Positions 21,850-34,900 of a DNA stretch of 64,000 nucleotides are shown here, piece by piece. A program made the translations under genes and the position numbers. Every line of letters begins with the position of its first letter. The stretch's first letter is position 1. The notes beneath the pieces were generated by a model. It had not been told where the DNA came from, did no database searches, and was given only the letters and a program-made list of their open reading frames with translations. Source of the DNA: Odontocerum albicorne (taxonomy: Eukaryota > Arthropoda > Insecta > Trichoptera > Odontoceridae); contig OX463855.1 of assembly GCA_949825065.1 (NCBI GenBank), positions 38,698,301 through 38,762,300 on the forward strand, given 5' to 3'.

Positions 21850-23848
21850 ATGTCAAATCTTAATCGAAGAAGATGATGACCGTAACCTAAACTTATTTCA
21901 TGATTCAATGAAAAAAACAGCCCTAGAATTCCTAGGCGATAGAAGTTATGTTAAAACCCCTTCATCATCGGAATTGAATTCTAAAAGTAAGTGGACATGT
22001 AAGAAATGCGGGAGAGTGTTTTTCAAAAAAGAATTCTTGTGCGCACACAGAAGAATGTGTCCGATAATTATCTGTTCATTCTGTAAAAAAAGTTTCATAA
22101 CTGATAATACTCTCAAAATTCACAGCCTCAATCAGCACTCTCAAGGGGACTGTGGACTTGATAATGACCATTATTTCAATTGTGAGAAATGTTCAAGAGT
22201 GTTTTCGCTATCTCTAAATATGGCTCGATCTATTTATATGAAATATCAACAAATTATTTGTGAAATATGTCAGAACCCATCTGAATCACTTGACTTTGTG
22301 GATTCTTTCACTGATGTTACACGTAAGAACACTGTAACCCCAAACCCACAGCAAATAAATATAATTGATGATTCATCTAATGTAGAAAATCCGGCGATCG
22401 ATAACAATAACTTATTGTCTGTTGATTCTTTAAAAACAACTAATGAAAAGTCTTTTGTTGATCCCGTACAATTATTTGTATCTAATAATTTAAATACTGT
22501 ATCTGAGAAAGAAGTTATTGGCTGGACTGATGCTTTGTGTAAATATGAATGTATAATTGATCAATTATTTGAAAAGGTATCAAAGAAAGCAATGTGTAAA
22601 CAGTGTGTAGTATGTAATAAAGCTATATCGCAATATTACCGAATGACGACCCATAATAAAAAGCAACATCGTCTCGATGAAATTCTTCTTGCTCCTAAGG
22701 GATTATATTGTCCTTATTGCAAATTCGAATGCTGTACAATGAGGGAAATGAATAAGCATTTATACAAAACACACTCGGAAACTTCCCAATGCGATTATTG
22801 CGAGAAGCAATTTATATCAAAACAGTTTTATCAAGAACACTTGCTGGCAGACCATCCAGATGTACCTATATTTAAATGCAATTATTGTTCTCAGAGATTA
22901 AATACCTTCCAGGACAAAGTTATTCATATGAAATGGCATACATTTGAAGAGGTTATAGTATGTCAGGAGTGTGGTAGAAGTTTTAAAGGGAGACGGAAAT
23001 TTGCTCATCATGAGACATCTCACAAGAATCAAAACACTGGTGAAGATTTTATACTATGTCCCATTTGTGGGAGGATTCAAAAGAATAGGTACGCATTGAA
23101 CAACCATTTGTCAAAACACAAAAAGAGCACTCAAAAGAAACTCTGCGAGGACTGTGGTAAAATTTTCAGTTATGGGCAGTATTATATTCATAGGAAATCT
23201 CATCAACCCGCTATTCAGGGAACTCGATACTGGGCATGTCCTTATTGCGGTAAATTGTTCAAATCATACAAAACTCTATTTAACCATAAACGAGTAGCCC
23301 ACGAAAAACACTGTTATATCAAATGTGACCAATGCTCATCCAGTTTCCCATTCCGATGGTATTTAAATAAACACAAAAAAGAGAAACATCAAATAAAAGT
23401 ATCGGGTAATATAAATGATCCTGGCAATAATACTAGCAAAGTGACTCTTCCAAATCTAGCAACTGAGAAGCATCGCAAGAAATACATTAAACGAACCCAA
23501 TCTAATATCTCACTAGACAAGTTTCCATGTAGGGATTGTCCACTGGTATTCAAAACTCAAAGGCGGCAAGAGGAACACAAGTGCATTCACACAGAAGAGC
23601 ACAAGTGTTCCGAGTGTGGCAAAGGGTTCTGGAGCCACTCCCAGCTCAGCCGGCACCACTCCAACTGCCATGATACCCACAGCAGCGGCTCATTGGGGAA
23701 GTGGCTGCCATTGTCACCACATAGAAATTATTCGCAGCAAGGGTTCGGCAAAAAAAAAACCATGGGTGAATATCCACTTTTTGAAAACCTAGATGATGAA
23801 CAAGAGATACAAGATGCTGTCAAATACATTTTCGACAAAAAAATCTAA
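21850..23848 (+). CDS. C2H2 zinc-finger protein C, terminal exon (about 665 aa in frame)
   Basis: Probable nuclear DNA-binding zinc-finger protein, tandem paralogue of protein B. The frame opens at the acceptor at 21849 with one base completing a split codon, then Cys-Gln-Ile-Leu-Ile-Glu-Glu-Asp; the first ATG (21908) comes 19 codons later and is probably internal. Fourteen finger units occur in the same order as in B: CKKCGRVF..C, CSFCKKSF..H, a degenerate unit ending KYQQIICEIC, an acidic/Asn-rich spacer, then CVVCNKAI..H through CSECGKGF..H. The tail GKWLPLSPHRNYSQQGFGK and DEQEIQDAVKYIF is almost identical to that of B. The upstream intron end and first codons are also conserved between B and C, so the duplicated unit included the splice site. 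Stop TAA. Confidence 0.85.
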
Positions 23849-23938
23849 AGTAATGAGTCATTCATTATAAGTAAAATTTGTAATCAGTGACTCAATTGTT
23901 CTGTATTGGACAGACTTAGTGACAGATATTAAGGTTAG

Positions 23939-24329
23939 AATACTGCCGTCATAAGCAAAAACGCAGCTAACGGGAAAAAATCTGAAATTTAACTAAGTAT
24001 GAGGCAATATTCCATATCAAATTCTGAACCATAACCCATAAAAAAAATACAGAAAATCATTTATTTCAACAAAAAATCGACATAATGTAATTTAAAATTT
24101 TACATAATACTAGGTTTTTCTAAGCAAAAAAACCATAAAATGTGATTCATAAGCAAAAAGACAGCAAGTGCCTGTGCGTTTGCTGCGTTTTTGCTTATGA
24201 ATCACATTTTACTGCTTTTTTGTTTATGAATCACGACATTTTTAAGCAGCAATGAAAAACATAAAAGTGCAGTTTTCTCAAAACTTAACTTTTGCCATTA
24301 GCTGCGTTTTTGCTTATGAGGGCAGAATA
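23939..24329. mobile_element. Nested fold-back MITE (about 390 bp)
   Basis: Outer inverted ends are ATACTGCCGTCATAAGCAAA and, reversed, ATTCTGCCCTCATAAGCAAA, both running on into AACGCAGCTAA. A second inverted pair, GTGATTCATAAGCAAAAAGA against its complement, sits inside at about 24138-24235. The element is therefore a palindrome within a palindrome. Non-coding. Confidence 0.65.
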
Positions 24330-24439
24330 GTTCATCAATACATTGAAAAATTATTAAAAATCTTACGGCGAATATTAGCTTAGACGAATGATGTATTTTA
24401 TTTTTATCAAACACTTTATTCCACTTTTTACATTCACAG

Positions 24440-24827
24440 ATTGTAATTTACTTTTATCAAACACTGTTTATTCCACTTTTTTGTGACGGTATAACCCTAC
24501 CGGTTTCAAGGCTTTCACCTCATCTTCAGGGGAGCACAAACAAGACTAAATGCTGTTCGAACTGGTACCGATATACACGCTTCAACGGTTGGGGGCTGAG
24601 GGGTGACGGAGGCATGGGACGATTTCGGCCAAGAGCGGAGAGATTTTTGGGATATAACTGTTCACCAGATGTTCGGATCGAGGTACTGACTTAGATCGAT
24701 GTACTGACATCGATCCGAAAGTCTTGTTTGTGCTCTCCTGAAGATGAGGTGAAAGCCTTGAAACCGGTAGGGTTATACCGTCACAAAAAAGTGGAATAAA
24801 CAGTGTTTGATAAAAATAAATTACAAT
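24440..24827. repeat. Long inverted repeat with hammerhead-like motif, long-spacer copy
   Basis: Two ~95 bp arms (ATTGTAATTTACTTTTATCA... and inverse) are separated by about 190 bp. Each arm carries CCTGAAGATGAGGTGAAAGC continuing into CTTGAAACCGG. The arms match the compact copy at 50656. A partial arm lies just upstream (24395-24430). It may be a non-autonomous retroelement terminal repeat; class unknown. Confidence 0.65.
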
Positions 24828-26519
24828 GTCTTTAAACCTCCACAACGTTAATGCCTTAACTGTAAACAACATTCACAGATGTTGCAAGTTAATTTTCGCT
24901 TATCAATTTTTATTTCTCGTAAATTATAATTTTAGAAAGTTGTTGCAAACTTTTTGAATTGTAATAAATTCAGTGTTTTTTTTAAATATATGTATTTGAA
25001 TGCTTTAGATTCTTAAGGCTTTATTTTTGAAATGGTATTAGCTTTTGCATTTATTTTCTCAAATATAATTTCCACAATTTTAAAATACAAGAGGCATATA
25101 AAAATAAGTATTTTTTTAATTAAAATTTTTCAATTCATATTAATTAGATTTTTAGTAGTTATTTAAAATGAAACACTGCATTGGAGTCTTCATGTAACAC
25201 CTCTGTGATGTAAAAAAAACAATTAATTACATGCAACTGTCTAGCAGCAACATAGGTTATTAAATGGCATAGAGGAACAGATTTTTATTTTATTGAATGT
25301 TACCACTTGTACTATATGTGTTTATTTGCTTGAAGAAATAAAAACACTCTTTATAGAAATGTTATTTTACTAAAGCTAAATACCCTTTTAACCCTACAAT
25401 TTTTTTTATTTCAAAAATAAATATATATTTATGCATTAACTGGAACATGAAAAATACAATAAAACTTTTTTTTTGTTTTATATATTTATATTTAAAGAAA
25501 AAAAGAGTAAGGTTCATAAATTAATCACTGTGCATTTGTAAGTTAATTATATGATATAAATGAAATTATATATTTAACTTAACTTATTTTACACATATGC
25601 ACTAAAGAATAAAAGAAAAAAAAAATAAGATTACCTTGATCACCAATAATAAAGTAATTTGATTTCAAACTGGAACAAATCACAAAAGTCATCTACGCGC
25701 AACAAGTCAAACTTCAACTGCCAAATTGACCGGTAAAACAGTTTTCTATTATACCTATGTGGTTTTAAAGCATGGAGATTATTGTATCACATTTGTAACA
25801 GTGCATGAGTCGTTGTTTATACCACTCAACACAAAAATATTTAGAAAAACTTTGGTCGATTCATATGTGCATCATTGCGCACTGTAGGGTTAAGAGATGA
25901 TGAACCCTCCACAAAAGTCTGAGCAAGTTATAATGGTAAGTATTGGGCATCATTCAAAATCTCAGTTAATTGTTTGTAGATCACTAGTTTTGCAGGAGAA
26001 TGAAATGGTCAAGGCCTCAGACTTAAAATAATATTTTTTTATCAACAGCTTCAGCCCTTCATTAGTAGAGAGAAAGTCACTCATTCTACGCTTCCTCTTA
26101 CACCTAATCATCCCAACAACTCCCACTGATAATGTTAAAATAAAAAGTTATGTGATCCATTTCATATTTGGTAAGGTAAGATATTAAATTTCCAATGTTA
26201 TAAAGGAGGTAAAAAGTCAATAAAAATATATTTATTTTAGAAATAGATAATTTAATATGATTTTAGTTACAAAATAATCTGTAATCTAAACAAGTATAAT
26301 ATTATAATAAACAATAATATGTTACAAAGTAAAAAGACTTAAGAGTACCTTAATTTTAAGTGTTTTTAAAAATTATCACATTTTCTTCACTTATATTCTC
26401 ACAATATATAATAAAATAACTATTTTTTAAGATCTACTAATTTAAAATACGCAATATAAACAATTTTTCAAGAGTGCAATTCTAAAAAATTGAATACTTC
26501 AACTCATTACCTCACAATT
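24828..26519. other. Gene-free AT-rich stretch
   Basis: About 1.7 kb of very AT-rich DNA with poly-A/poly-T runs and no frame, terminal repeat or RNA gene that I can support. Confidence 0.4.
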
Positions 26520-27440
26520 TTAAACATACGACGGTCTTGTAGACGAGATAAAGCAGAGTATAATTGTACGATTACCTTCTTAGAAAATCCAATGTGGATT
26601 CGTGTGGGGTGCCTTTACTACAGAAGCCAAACAATGAAGGCAATGTGGGGACGCTGTACGATCTTGAATACGCAGATGATCTTGCCCTATTCGATGTTTC
26701 TGTGAGCGGATTACAGTGCAATACCGCAAGATTATGTGAAAATTCTTTGCGTCTTGACCTTCGAGTCAACGCTGGTAAAACAGAATACATGTGCAACAAT
26801 GCATGTCCAGATGGAGGTGCACTGATTATGATTAACGGCAACTGGATCCCCCAGGTGAATAAATTCAGATACCTGGGTGCCACCATCACCGCCAACGGTG
26901 ATCTCCGGACGGAGCTGCCCATCCGCATCGGGGCTGCCAGCGGGGCGTTCAACAACATGGATAGGCGACTGAATTCAGCGTCACAACAAAATGCCACCTG
27001 TTTAACGCATGTGTCATCCCGATCCTCCTGTACGGCTGTGAATCTTGGCATCTCTCACCAAGGCTCAGGAGCGCAAGATACTTAGTTCTGAAAACAGGTG
27101 TCTCAGGAGGATATTGGGAGTCAGGTGGTATGACCACATAACAAATGTCGCTGTACGCCGGCGCACCCAGCAGGGGTCTGTCTTTTCTGTAATTCGGGAG
27201 AGGCGATGGTCCTGGCTGGGACATTTTCTGAGAATGCCCGATGATAGTTGGCTGAGGAGAGCGCTGTTTTTCTATACATTGGGGTCCTGATGGCCTGGAA
27301 GACCCTCTCTCACGGTGTACCGTTCTTATGACAAGGAAGTCAGAGCGTTAGGAATGTCGTGGAGGGAGATTACCAACACCGCCCAAAACCGCTTTGAATG
27401 GAGAAGACTGGTGGCCTTCCTATGCTCCCTTGTGAAGCTT
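26520..27440 (+). pseudogene. LINE reverse-transcriptase fragment with the YADD box
   Basis: The frame contains LEYADDLALF, the catalytic YxDD box, followed by VNAGKTEYMCNN and KFRYLGATITANGDLRTEL. After a frameshift come IPILLYGCESWHL, a WAWLGH-like block and REITNTAQNRFEWRRLVAFL. These are the palm and C-terminal blocks of an RTE-like or related LINE. Several shifts and stops break it, and no endonuclease is present. Confidence 0.7.
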
Positions 27441-27589
27441 TAAAAGAAGGGTGAATTGAGATTGATTGATATTTGTAGAATATGCTCTGACATTGAACAA
27501 CATGGGATACATAATCAAACCAAAAATCTTTTTGATAAAACTCAAGTCCTAGTTCGAAAATTTAAGTCTTAAACCATTAGAAGATCTGG

Positions 27590-27850
27590 ACAAAATAACA
27601 GAAAGATGAAAAAACTACTGACCACCGGGAAGTCAGGAAACAGAAGTGAAAGTCTGCCATTTCAGCTCTAAAACAAGATAAATCTCCAGGGGGAGACAAT
27701 ATCACTGCCGAGCTGATAAAAGAAATGGACAAACGGAGTTTTGACCTCGTAACAATACTGACCTTAGTGCAATAAAATCTGTAAGACTTGCGAAGGGCCA
27801 GATGACTGGAGAAAATCAATATTTGTGCTAATCTACAAAATAGGTTTATC
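27590..27850 (+). pseudogene. LINE reverse-transcriptase finger fragment
   Basis: It reads AISALKQDKSPGGDNITAEL then IKEM, and later CEGPDDWRKSIFVLIYKIG, matching the K(A/S)PG.D.I.AEL and P.DW..S...P..K blocks at the start of LINE reverse transcriptases. This segment belongs upstream of the YADD region yet lies downstream of the 26.5 kb fragment, so it is a separate insertion or a rearranged piece. Confidence 0.6.
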
Positions 27851-28457
27851 TAGAACCTTGACTCGATCCGCTTGTTCATATATATCCTGTCAGTCAGTTT
27901 ACATTGACTTGTAAAGTACTGCATTGACTTGTAAAGTACTACAAAACTTGTAAAGGTGTCTGAATCTCTGATAACATTAACTTTTTAAGATATTCCACGG
28001 TAAAATATAAGAAAATAAATTACTTGGTCACTTAAACGATTTCTATGTTAAAACTTTTTTATACTACCTTAGATATTTTTAACCACAAATTTTATTTTTA
28101 ACAACCAACAATTATTTCATAGTAAGGAACAGAAAATAACTTAATTCCACACTGTTTTAAGCAGGATTCACTACGTGTGACTGAAGTAATTACCCAACAC
28201 TAAGTAAAATACACTAATTTGAGGCAAATATTTACATTTAAAAAAAAACTATAAAATTTGTCAAACAAAATCCGTGTGAGAAAAATGAAAGAAATGTAGT
28301 AGAAACTTTAATATTTTATTTCAACTGAGTCATTTAGAGTTCACCTTTAGAATGTAAAATTTTTGAAAACATTTTTTTGCATAAAACATTCGGTCCTCAT
28401 ATTTTTTATTTCATTTGGAAAAACCTAAACGATAGTTAATAACTTCTTTAAAGTCAG
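27851..28457. other. Gene-free stretch
   Basis: AT-rich DNA. The only structure seen is a short direct duplication of CATTGACTTGTAAAGTACT at about 27901-27940. Confidence 0.4.
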
Positions 28458-28530
28458 TGTGTTGGTCTAATGTTTAGTATTCATGCTAAGCGAGAGGGTT
28501 TCCAGGTTTGATTTCTGGCAGATTCAGTCT
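28458..28530 (+). repeat. tRNA-like SINE head
   Basis: A-box-like TGTTGGTCTAATGTTTAGTA and B-box-like CCAGGTTTGATTTCTGG are about 35 bp apart, with GCTAAGC between them as in the reverse-strand copy at 19178-19250. The cloverleaf arms are poor. Probably a SINE head. Confidence 0.45.
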
Positions 28531-29261
28531 GAATGGAGTTTACTCTTAAACTAATATATTTGAATTTATGTTTTCCTATAACCTTTTAGCTACCTGGCAT
28601 AAATTCATAAAGCACCAATTAAATGCAAAAACACTTCTATACATAAATGTCGTACAAAAAGGTGCAGGAGATTCAACTTAAAGATTATTTCTGAAGTTGA
28701 ATCTCCTTATCATCGAAACTCGGTGTTTAATTTGTCAAGTCTGTGTTTTTGATGAAGTACAACAGCTTCCACACGATAAATCCACTCGCCAAGATGTTCC
28801 TTACGAGACAATCAACGTTGATCATGATAAATTGCCTATCATATAATTTAGCTTTAGTAATATAAGTTCATGATAAATAACTTATATTTGTGTTATTTTT
28901 TTTATAAATTCACTTAAATTATAATTAATATAAAATGTTACAATTCAGTATTTTATGATAAAAAAAATAAGTTTAATGATTTTTAAAACTTTGTGTCAAA
29001 TCACTTTCTACTTTATGGTAAATTTCAAGCTTGTACCCTAAACATTTTTTAAATTTAATTATCACAATTCACACTTAATAAAACATATTTTGACTTACTC
29101 AAAGAAGAAATTACTAATTAACTATATAAAATATACATGTTTTTGTGTAACAATTGGAATTTCATTAAAAAAATAATGAAAAAATCTTCGATGCAAAATA
29201 TCTGTCTGATGTTAATTCATGTAATGCAAGTATAAAAGAAAAAAAATAAAATTTTATTTAC

Positions 29262-29720
29262 ACGTATGCCTCTTAAGCCATTAACAATTCATGCCTCAAA
29301 GCGGAATACTTTTTTCACGTATGCCTCTTAAGCCATTAACAATTCATGCCATTTTTCACATATGCCTCTTAAACCATTAACAATTCATGCCATTTTTCAC
29401 TTATGCCTCTTAAGCCATTAACAATTCATGCCATTTTTCCATTAACATTTCCTTAAACCATTAACAATTCATGCCATTTCCAATTCATGCCAATTTCCAA
29501 TTCATGCCATTTCCATTTTTGAATTATATAATTCATGCCATTTTTCACGTATGCCTCTTAAGCCATTCATGCCATTTCTTTACAATTCATGCCATTTCCA
29601 TTTCATGCCAATTTCCAATCCATGCCATTTCCATTTCCTTAAGCCATTAACAATTCATGCCATTTTTCCATTAACATTTCCTTAAGCCATTAACAATTCA
29701 TGCTTCAAAACGGAATACTT
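29262..29720 (+). repeat. Degenerate minisatellite (AACAATTCATGCCATTTTTC unit)
   Basis: Roughly ten copies of a ~40 bp unit (TATGCCTCTTAAGCCATTAA, then CAATTCATGCCATTTTTCAC) with many shortened sub-units such as TTTCCAATTCATGCCA. The mix of unit lengths points to slippage of a compound repeat. Non-coding. Confidence 0.8.
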
Positions 29721-31065
29721 TTTTCGCTATATACGGAGGTTTGACAGTCAAAATTTATTTACAAAGATTCCTTCGGCTTTTTATAAAATGTGCTTTCAGA
29801 ACTTGAAAAAATTTCACAAAAACAGTATTAACGCGCAAACACATTTATTTACAATCCATCGCCAAAACCTTTCAATTTATATCGTAATGAAATGATTATT
29901 TATACCTAAATAAATACATACACACGCATCAATCTTCAAATAACTTGAAATTTTAAAAATATTAATTATAACAGGAAATCTCTTTTTCTTGTTTGTTATA
30001 CATTATTTGCAATTGAAACGAGGTTTGATTATTTCAGTACAACAGAAAAAAAATATAACATTGAGGAATATAAAAAGGAGATTCAACACTATCCAACCTA
30101 TTCACATAGTTCACTTGGGATATTTTATAAAATTTTATAATTACTTATTTTAATATAATATGATGTAGATATATTAAAAGGTTTGATTCTAACGAAACCT
30201 TTAAAGAAATTTTTGTTAAAAATTGAAAACATCAGTTGTCAAGTATTATTTTACATTACGTGATTTAAGAAGAAAAACATCGGAATAAAAAATGTTAGAT
30301 CACACATTTATGACGATAATAAATTGGATGATTTTTTTTAAATATCCACATTCATTTGACCATGAGAGTACTCCCTTAGCATGAAAAACACACGTCACAT
30401 GCTCGGTTAAATTCCATAGTAGAATCGAAAATAAATTTAAGGTGTTTGACCATTTACTTTCTATTGATTTTATTTTATTATCCATAAATAATTTGTTTCT
30501 CAAGTCTTAAAAAAATCATTCAGATAATAACAAAGAAATTGTATCTATCGAAAATAAATTGAATGTGAAATAAATAAAAATAAGAAATTGAATATAATCT
30601 TGTTTATAGAACAGATTTAATTTATATCAATTTTTTTTCTATTGCACATTAGCAAAATTTACTGAAATCGGACTATCAAAATATTTTAATGTCAATATCT
30701 TTTTCCTCCATCTGAACATTGGGTTCGACAATTCTAACGGTGACGTAAAAAATGTCTCAATTAGATTTCATAGTCAGACCTTCTAAAATGTTTTTTGCCG
30801 GTAGAAGGTTGTGAATACAGATTGTGTTGCGTGTAATAAAATATACCAAATAGAATACAAGCAAAACTAACAGAAAAAAAATTAATAATTCAATATTTTT
30901 TGTTCTAGGAAAAGATTTTGAGCTTTATGAGTATATATCTACAGTCAATCTCTTTCTATATCTAAATAAAATTAGCATTTTATAATAGTATTGTATGGAG
31001 ATATTGAGAAATTGTTGAGAGTCAAGTGTGTAGATGTGAAACTAGTTTCCTTCAATGGGAAATAC
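29721..31065. other. Gene-free stretch
   Basis: AT-rich DNA without supported genes or paired terminal repeats. It lies downstream of the TMEM179 3' end. Confidence 0.4.
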
Positions 31066-31622
31066 AGGGTCTTTCAAATTGAGCGGTTTTTTAAATTCTT
31101 GGATAGAACACAGATGGCGTCACGAACTTGCCTTGGTCTTGTGACATTTGAGAAGTGTAATGTATGACATTTATAAAAATGGAGTCGTATACAATACAAC
31201 AACGCGTTCAAATTGTTGAATTATTTTATGTATTGTAATCTCCGGAAACGGTGACGTTAATTAGCCACCAAGATCGTGTGATCTGACACCGTTGGATTAT
31301 TTTTTCTGGGGTTGCGTGAAAAGCCAGGTTTACAAGAATGATCCCCGATCAACTCCTGAGGCTGAAGGACAAAATTATTCACATTATTGGTGAGTTAGAA
31401 CCGCAATTATGCCAAAATGTCATCGAAATTTTTAACAAAAGAGTGAACATCTGTGGAGCTGCAAGAGGTGGACATTTGGCGGATATTGTTTTTTGTGTTT
31501 AAATGTCATACATTATACTTCAATGACCAATAAAAAGTTTTTTGAAATAAAAGCAAATTGTGTGTTTTATTCAAGAATTAAACAAATTAGAATTTAAAAA
31601 ACCGCTCAATTTGAAAGTCCCT
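31066..31622 (+). mobile_element. DD41D-type Tc1/mariner deletion derivative 1
   Basis: Ends AGGGTCTTTCAAATTGAGCG and its inverse surround 557 bp. Inside, on the plus strand, is only the last part of the transposase: PPRSCDLTPLDYFFWGCVKS, the block with the third catalytic Asp, then QLCQNVIEIFNKRVNICGAA. The first two catalytic blocks are deleted. It shares this structure with the copy at 40641. Confidence 0.75.
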
Positions 31623-31750
31623 ATAGAATATTTGTAGTTGATTATTGGAAATTATGTTTGTATCAGTGGTTTAGTGTTCTCTAATATGTAAACTTGCAAG
31701 TTCTTGTGGACAATATCTGCGATATGAGACTGTGTGGATGATTCGTGCAG

Positions 31751-31939
31751 CTAAGCCGCCTGATCATCCTGATGGTCCCGCTGCAGCGAGCCACTAGGTG
31801 ATCCCCCCTCATTGATTAGCCTCTGCCTCTCCCTGTACATGGACACGCGCACATTCTCCAGCTGATGGTAGCGGCACAACTTCAGCATAGCAAACACAGA
31901 TAGACCTACCCATGTTGCAAATGCACCCCAAGCTCCAAA
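31751..31939 (-). CDS. TMEM179: TMEM179 exon 5 (last coding exon)
   Basis: It follows acceptor TTTTTCAG and reads FGAWGAFATWVGLSVFAMLK, the fourth membrane helix, then a basic R-rich stretch and the polar tail ending DHQDDQAA and TAG. Confidence 0.9.
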   Translation of the reverse strand, partial: FGAWGAFATWVGLSVFAMLKLCRYHQLENVRVSMYRERQRLINEGGSPSGSLQRDHQDDQAA

Positions 31940-34900
31940 CTGAAAAATTAATTTATTTTCTTTGTACATGCCAATACGATAAGGAAATTTTTATCAATAA
32001 ACTTCTGTTTAATGTGCTCTACAATTGATTACATAATCAGCAAATGAGGTTAGTTTTAGTGCCCTATTCTCAAACAGGGATCACTAAAACATATACAGTC
32101 AACTCCGGTTATAGTGAACTCAATTTTAGTGACCCTTTGTCTAAAGTGAACCAAAATCTACTAGTTTTAGTTCACTACACCAGTGTTCCCCAACCGGTGG
32201 TCCGAGACTTTCCGCCGGGCCGCAAACAGTATGCCAAATTTCAAGTAATTCGCCATACAAAAATATTAAATATAGGATTTTCATCCATGTCCTCAATAAA
32301 ATCTAAACAAAGGAATAGATGGGACGTGAATGCAGCACTTCATCTGTCAGAGATAGCACTGCAGCCAAGAATATCCAATATATTAGTAAAGATGCAACAG
32401 CAGGTTTCGCATTAGTTTGTTGCAAAAACCCCATTGTGTTTGTTAAATTTTAATTGTATCAGACAATGTTAGAATTAAAATTGTTTAACTGTTATATGTA
32501 TATTTGTTAATTATAGTTACATATGTCCATCTGTCACAATATAAGATTAAAAAAATATTAAATAAAAAAACCATTTTTATTTCAGTATTAGTGGTCCGCG
32601 AATTTTTTTTCCTTTTTTTTACCGGTCCACAGGTCTAAAAAGGTTGGGGAACACTGCACTATACTATAACATAGGTTTTTACCATACACATTTGATTTAT
32701 GGGGTTGGGACCGAAAATTTTGTTTCACTATAGCCGAAGGTTCACTATAACCGAAGTTGACTGTATATTCAAACCAGACAGTATTAAAATCTGCCAAGAT
32801 GATGAGAACAAATCAATACTAACCTGTGCTGTTCCTAATTCAATGTAAAAGCCGGATGTATCGATATTATCGTGTTTATCTATGTCTTGTCCGGCGGCTA
32901 TTTCACACCTAAAAATATAAAACTTTACTTGAAAAATCCGTTGTCATAAAATATTTTCTATTATTCTTTCTTCTTTTCTATTACATTACATTGTTTCGAA
33001 AATAATGACTGATTTTGGCCTTTAAAATCAAACATAAATTTAGAGTAAATAAACTGTATCAAAGTAAAAGTAATTTGATTCTAGGCATTTTTGGCAACAC
33101 ATTACAAACTTATTTATGCCTATAGAATAAAACTCAGACAGATAGAATTCAAGAATTCTTTAAAAGCATTTTCAGCTGCTTTTCTGGTATTGATTTTTTA
33201 CTGCAGCAAATACTTATCGAGGTGATTGAAAAGGTGAAAATCGGTTGACGATAAATCAGGCGAGTAAAGCAGATGAGGTAATGTTTCGTAGCTCAACTTT
33301 TTATTGTGATCAATACGATTGAGAATGGATCATTATAATTATGCAACAGTAATAAAGAACACACTGTGTTATCATTAAATTCACGTGGAACCCACTAATC
33401 AAGCTTTTTCACTTTTCAAATTTGCTTGAAATGTATAGAAATTATACTAGTTGGGGAATACCGTCGTCCCTAAATATTGTCAACACGCACGGTCAACGAC
33501 CGACGAACCAACCTTCGGACATGTACAAAGGTCGCATACCAGAACATCAATATTGTTTACACGCAAATAATATTTACGTTACATTTCACGGTGGAAAGAG
33601 AACGCATCGCGTTGTCTCACCGTTTCCGCCAATAAATATTCTACCCACTATATTGTTCGCAACGTCTGCAAACGCCTCTGCACGCGCAGGAGTGAGATAA
33701 AGTATATATTGCGGGCGCATTCACGCACATCTATAAATACCTACTTATCGACAAATAAAGATTATTATTCACTTGACCATTCATTGCTGTTTACTATTCC
33801 TGAATCGACGTATTTTATTTTAAATACAAAACAATCATAATCATCACGACGTATCAATAAAGCATTCCGCTAAACTAGCACTAATATTCAAATCTTGTGC
33901 CATTTCTCGTACCGTTTGTTGCGTGATTTCTGGTAAAGCTTTCAATTAGTCATTTTAAACGGTAGCAGGATGTTCTCGACTCTCTTCATCTTAAGACTTG
34001 TGTCTCCGTTCCTAAACTTTTCGAACCGACGCCGCACTGTTTGTTCAGAAGTGTTTCCTTCACCCCATGTTTGGTTAACATTGCGTGCTATTTGAGATGC
34101 ATAATGTCCGAATTTCAATTCATGCAAAAAAAATCCACGTAATTGTTTTTTCAATCCCATTTCTTAAGAATTAAAGTTAATGTAAATGAAATGCCTGACT
34201 CAATACATAAATGTAGCAGATTCCTAATTGTCAAACAAATACAAATATTTCTTAATAAAGAATGTTCGAAATGATATAATATTAAAACCGGCCATTATTT
34301 TTGGAACAATCTAACATGTGAATAATTCTTTAACCCTTATCATGGCATTGTAACACAGGTGTTACACTAATTTAGGGAGTTTTTTTTTTAAATCCAGAAA
34401 GTAACGTAATTTCAAATATGGCAACATATTCAAATACTATACATGCTCTATTGTGTGCAGTGGTATCATCTGGTGATAAATATTGACAACGCTAAAGCCT
34501 TTCAAACGACATCGGGTCAACATGTCTGGACAGCGTGGGTGCGTTTTGAAAATTAGGGTAAATAATCTAAATATCTTATTTATCACTACATGTAGAGAAA
34601 ATTTTATTCAAACCATTTTAGTTGTTAATAATTCAGCTATGTTGTTCATGTTTTAGATTATAGAATCATTTTATAACCCTTTTTGTGTTTTATAAAAATT
34701 AATATTTTGGCAATGTAACGAGGGTGTGACACAAAAAAAATTTAAGAAAAAGTTGTGATTTTTTTTTCTCAATTTTCCTTCATAACTTACCATATAACAA
34801 GGAATCACCAAAGAAAAACATAAATATTTGGATAAATTGAACTTTGCTAAGATAAGGGTTAAGTAACACATTTATGGCATCCCTATGTTCTAATGGAATA

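Noticed and set aside
24738..24764. A bona fide hammerhead ribozyme
   Set aside because: The first core box reads CUGAAGAUGA rather than CUGAUGA, and I cannot show stems I and III, so it is reported only as hammerhead-like.
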